Position numbers and translations under genes: made by a program. Shown here piece after piece: positions 5,412 to 7,601 of a stretch of DNA of 7,601 bases; within the stretch, counting starts at the first letter, position 1; each line of letters opens with the position of its first letter. The notes under the pieces are model-generated. The model was not told the DNA's origin, ran no database searches, and saw nothing but the letters and a program-made list of their open reading frames with translations. Source of the DNA: Candidatus Gottesmanbacteria bacterium (lineage in GTDB: Bacteria; Patescibacteriota; Microgenomatia; UBA10105; UBA927); the NCBI GenBank assembly GCA_016218185.1, contig JACREP010000015.1, positions 1 to 7,601 of the forward strand, written 5' to 3'.

Positions 5412-6317
5412 ATGGAAATTCAACAGTCACCATTGTATGCTGATTTCATTAAACTCTTGAATTGGCAAATCGTTTCCGCGGACGGCGTAAACATATTTTT
5501 TAAACATTTCCCTTTCATAGGCAGCATGGCCAAAATGCACCGGCCACCCAAACTTCCGGATATAAAAAGATTAGTACCCATACTAAAAGAACAGAAGATC
5601 CGATCTATTTCCGTTGAACCGGACAGCAATATTGAACAAAAGAAGTTTAACCCCTGGATCAAAAAACTCGCACAGCATATCACCATCAACAAGACGCATT
5701 TTCTTCCTACAAAAACAATCCACATTGACCTCACCGTATCAGAAGGCGAAATATTTGCGCGTTTCTCTGAGGCCAAACGCAGGGCGGTGCGGCGGGCACT
5801 GAAGAATAATCTACAAATCTACAAATCTACAAATATAAATGAATTGATCCGCATCAAAAATAAATCCACAGGTCTCTTTGGTTTTGTCACCACCACGGGT
5901 GTAGACAAACTCTGGCAAATCTTTGCGCCCAAACACGCCGCAATTTTGCTGGCATATAGCAATGTCATTGCGAGCCCCGGCTCAGCGGGGCGTGGCAATC
6001 CCCATCGAATTCAAAGATTGCTTCGTCGCTTCGCTCCTCGCAATGACAAAGTTTTTGGTGGAGTCTTACTTCTTTTCTGGAATAAAACCGCCTACTACTG
6101 GATTGCCGGCTCCACGAAGGAAGGAAAGAAGTTGTTTGCTCCCACACTCCTCGTTTGGGAAGCGTTGAAGCTCTCCAAACAACGGGGGTGCAAACAATTT
6201 GATTTTGTCGGCGTCTGGGACGAACGCGAGCCCAGCAAGTTTTCCGACTGGAAGGGGTTTACCAAGTTCAAGGAAGGTTTCGGCGGCAATGCCCTCTCCT
6301 ACCCTATACTCCGATAA
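5412..6317 (+). CDS. FemAB-like aminoacyltransferase, second copy
   Basis: Same family and presumed reaction as the gene before it, but only distantly similar. Seen in 301 residues: an N-terminus starting SPLYADFIKLLNW (6-18) in place of the LQSWAWGEF motif; FSEAKRRAVRRALKNN (118-133) as the basic motif; GGVLLLFWNKTAYYWIAGST (216-235); LFAPTLLVWEALKLSKQRGC (241-260); FDFVGVWDE (263-271); and WKGFTKFKEGFGG (280-292). It is about 40 residues shorter than its neighbour. Residues 184-213 are coded by a dispersed palindromic element and interrupt AYS-N-K-VFGG between two strands; residues 134-141 come from an 8-bp tandem repeat. Apart from these the frame is continuous, so I treat it as functional. 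It lies 4 bp downstream with no promoter or Shine-Dalgarno, suggesting cotranscription and perhaps sequential addition of two bridge residues. Its stop is overlapped by 14 bp by the convergent helicase-nuclease gene. Confidence 0.88.
   Translation: MEIQQSPLYADFIKLLNWQIVSADGVNIFFKHFPFIGSMAKMHRPPKLPDIKRLVPILKEQKIRSISVEPDSNIEQKKFNPWIKKLAQHITINKTHFLPTKTIHIDLTVSEGEIFARFSEAKRRAVRRALKNNLQIYKSTNINELIRIKNKSTGLFGFVTTTGVDKLWQIFAPKHAAILLAYSNVIASPGSAGRGNPHRIQRLLRRFAPRNDKVFGGVLLLFWNKTAYYWIAGSTKEGKKLFAPTLLVWEALKLSKQRGCKQFDFVGVWDEREPSKFSDWKGFTKFKEGFGGNALSYPILR
5811..5834 (+). repeat. 8-bp tandem repeat inside the second FemAB gene
   Basis: CTACAAAT occurs three times in a row without mismatch, followed by ATAAAT. 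It codes LQIYKSTN (134-141), just after the conserved basic motif. Three units equal eight codons, so the frame is kept. Confidence 0.88.
5963..6048. repeat. Dispersed palindromic element, copy B
   Basis: 86 bp with the same perfect 12-bp ends as copy A (5963-5974 and 6037-6048), the same GCCCCG/CGGGGC hairpin (5974-5991), and GCAATC/GATTGC (5995-6000 with 6016-6021). The right halves of the two copies differ more than the left halves. Here it is read in a different frame, GTC ATT GCG AGC (VIASPGSAGRG). All three plus-strand frames and at least one minus-strand frame are free of stops across most of it. Confidence 0.9.
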
Positions 6318-7601
6318 TTCCGCAGAACAGTTTGTATTCGCAGTTGCTGCACAGTTGGTTTCCCGAGCAGCGGAAATCCGAAGTCTCGATTTCTTTTGCG
6401 ATGGCAACGATTTTTTCTTTCTCAAGCGCCAGTTGTTCCTGCGTTCTGGTGGTGGAAATTTTTTGCTGCACGTCAAAGTAGTAAAGCGACAATGTGATGT
6501 CTTCCGGTTTTTTTTGAAACGGTGGGGTAGCTACTTCTGTTGCCGCAATAGCATACATGGAAAGCTGCAGGCTTGTGTCCATCTCCCGCTTTGATGGCAC
6601 CCGGCCGGTTTTGTAATCGATAATTTCTATCTTGCCGCTAGGCAGAGCATCCACGCGGTCAATTTTTCCTCCGATTTTCATCTGCTTGCCTCCGGCCCGA
6701 ATGGGGACGGTAAACGGCTGCTCCAAAACAACGGGCGTACTTTTAGCATCGAAGGCAACATCAAAATATTCTTCCAAATATTTTTGGCCCCGCCGCTGCA
6801 TTTCCTGCTCATATTTTTTACTCGTGTATCCTTCACGGAGCCAGTTTTTATCTAAAAGTTCCAATAGCAATTTTTTATTCACCCGTTCTCCCTGTTGTTT
6901 GCGCTGATAGAAATCCTTAAGAGTCAAATGGATACTGTTTCCAAACGAAAGTGCCGGCGACGGCGCGGATTGGATACCCAGGATATGGCGCAGTTTGTAG
7001 TGCAGCGGGCAAAGCTGAAACGCCTCAATCTGCGAGTACGATAAATACTCCACGGTTCGGGCCGGTCGCGGACCCAAGGGGATTGTTTCCGTCTTTTTCC
7101 ATTCCAAAAGCGAAAGCTGCTTTTTTTCTCTTGCTGTCTTACCGTCTGCCTGTCTTACCGTCTCTTCTCCCAACGCTTCCCCCACAAACGGTGAAATTTT
7201 TTTCTCCCGCTTTCCTTCGCCGTAATAATCCGCTGCGGTAAGGTAAAGAAGATCCCGCGCCCGCGTCATCCCTACATAAAACAGTCGGCGCTCCTCCTCC
7301 AGGTGATAGTCTCCTTCCGGCAACACTTCTTTAATAAGGTCATCGGGAATCGGAATCTGTTCTCGTCGCTCGGTCGTAGGAAACCTTTGGGAAACAAGGT
7401 TCACCAAAAAGACCACCGGAAATTCCAGTCCCTTGGCGCTGTGAATAGTTAAGATATTGACCGCATCGTTCTGACTCCAGTCCGTATCGCCGGCAAGGGG
7501 TGACTCGCCCAGTTCCATCGAAAGGAGGATCCAATCAAGTACTGCAGGAACGCTTGCATCCTCGTGTTCCACTTCATAGGTTTTGAGTTTATTAAAAAAC
7601 T
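6304..7601 (-). CDS. UvrD-like helicase fused to Fe-S RecB/AddB-type nuclease, C-terminal part
   Basis: The frame is open to the right edge; a GTG at 7572 is internal, since the family needs the upstream helicase half. Numbering from that GTG: helicase motif V ILTIHSAKGLEF (40-51) and motif VI EEERRLFYVGMTRARDLLY (92-110), then a charged linker (about 118-170), then a PD-(D/E)XK nuclease. Nuclease motifs are YSQIEAFQLCP (179-189), GNSIH (211-215), GGKIDRVD (301-308), IIDYKTG (317-323, with Asp319 and Lys321) and QLSMY (336-340). Cys188 with Cys408, Cys411 and Cys417 match the Cys-Xn-Cys-X2-Cys-X5-Cys pattern of the AddB-type 4Fe-4S staple. All catalytic residues are kept. The likely role is resection of double-strand breaks or another recombination step. 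An 8-bp repeat lies in the linker. The stop lies 14 bp inside the end of the convergent FemAB gene. Confidence 0.93.
   Translation of the reverse strand, partial: FFNKLKTYEVEHEDASVPAVLDWILLSMELGESPLAGDTDWSQNDAVNILTIHSAKGLEFPVVFLVNLVSQRFPTTERREQIPIPDDLIKEVLPEGDYHLEEERRLFYVGMTRARDLLYLTAADYYGEGKREKKISPFVGEALGEETVRQADGKTAREKKQLSLLEWKKTETIPLGPRPARTVEYLSYSQIEAFQLCPLHYKLRHILGIQSAPSPALSFGNSIHLTLKDFYQRKQQGERVNKKLLLELLDKNWLREGYTSKKYEQEMQRRGQKYLEEYFDVAFDAKSTPVVLEQPFTVPIRAGGKQMKIGGKIDRVDALPSGKIEIIDYKTGRVPSKREMDTSLQLSMYAIAATEVATPPFQKKPEDITLSLYYFDVQQKISTTRTQEQLALEKEKIVAIAKEIETSDFRCSGNQLCSNCEYKLFCGIIGV
7132..7163 (-). repeat. 8-bp tandem repeat in the helicase-nuclease linker
   Basis: On the minus strand: AGACGGTA, AGACAGGC, AGACGGTA, AGACAGCA. 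The four units share AGACRG and alternate, so the 16-bp pair also repeats. They code TVRQADGKTA (about residues 138-147 from the GTG), in the linker between helicase motif VI and the nuclease domain. Confidence 0.85.

Noticed and set aside
5811..5834. CRISPR array
   Set aside because: The direct repeats are 7-8 bp and contiguous without spacers, here and in the other tandem arrays.
5965..6147. Minus-strand frame containing CHCEERSDEAI
   Set aside because: This peptide is the antisense reading of the palindromic element, and such peptides appear as spurious gene calls wherever the repeat occurs.
2..7601. Alternative genetic code (TGA as glycine), known in some CPR lineages
   Set aside because: All genes read through to TAA or TAG or the window edge without in-frame TGA, and conserved glycines are coded by GGN.

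Overview
The window looks like chromosomal DNA of a Candidate Phyla Radiation (Patescibacteria) bacterium. The evidence is indirect: very compact gene packing, two tandem FemAB-type transferases of the CPR style, a shortened triosephosphate isomerase, a Thr/Pro-repeat surface protein, start codons without Shine-Dalgarno sequences, and many short repeats inside genes. The standard code fits, with no need to reassign TGA. I cannot place it below superphylum level.

Layout. 2-388 (+): 3' end of a membrane-anchored Thr/Pro-repeat surface protein. 416-1441 (-): LytR-CpsA-Psr (LCP) family protein, directly downstream of tpiA (1444-2127, -), from which it is separated by 2 bp. 2146-4140 (+): UvrD/PcrA helicase, divergent from tpiA across only 18 bp. 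4137-4331 (-): a possible small one-helix membrane protein whose stop overlaps the uvrD stop. 4379-5407 and 5412-6317 (+): two FemAB-like genes 4 bp apart, probably one operon. 6304-7601 (-, runs off the right edge): C-terminal part of a UvrD-like helicase fused to a RecB/AddB-type Fe-S nuclease, overlapping the second FemAB gene tail-to-tail by 14 bp. No gap between genes reaches 50 bp if the small ORF is real, and no tRNA, rRNA or CRISPR array is visible.

Functional themes are cell envelope assembly (LCP protein, two FemAB transferases, surface protein), DNA repair or recombination (two SF1 helicases) and glycolysis (tpiA).

The most striking feature is small repeats that sit inside coding sequences without breaking the frame. 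Two copies of an 82-86 bp palindrome-ended element lie in the two neighbouring FemAB genes and are translated in different frames. A different roughly 124 bp inverted-repeat element interrupts uvrD between helicase motifs Ia and Ib. Short 7-8 bp tandem repeats lie in tpiA, both FemAB genes and the helicase-nuclease gene, and a 16 bp perfect palindrome lies in the first FemAB gene. This resembles the in-frame palindromic elements known from Rickettsia, but with several unrelated repeat families in one 7.6 kb stretch. At least two starts (tpiA and the first FemAB gene) have -10 boxes 7-8 nt before the ATG, which suggests leaderless transcripts.
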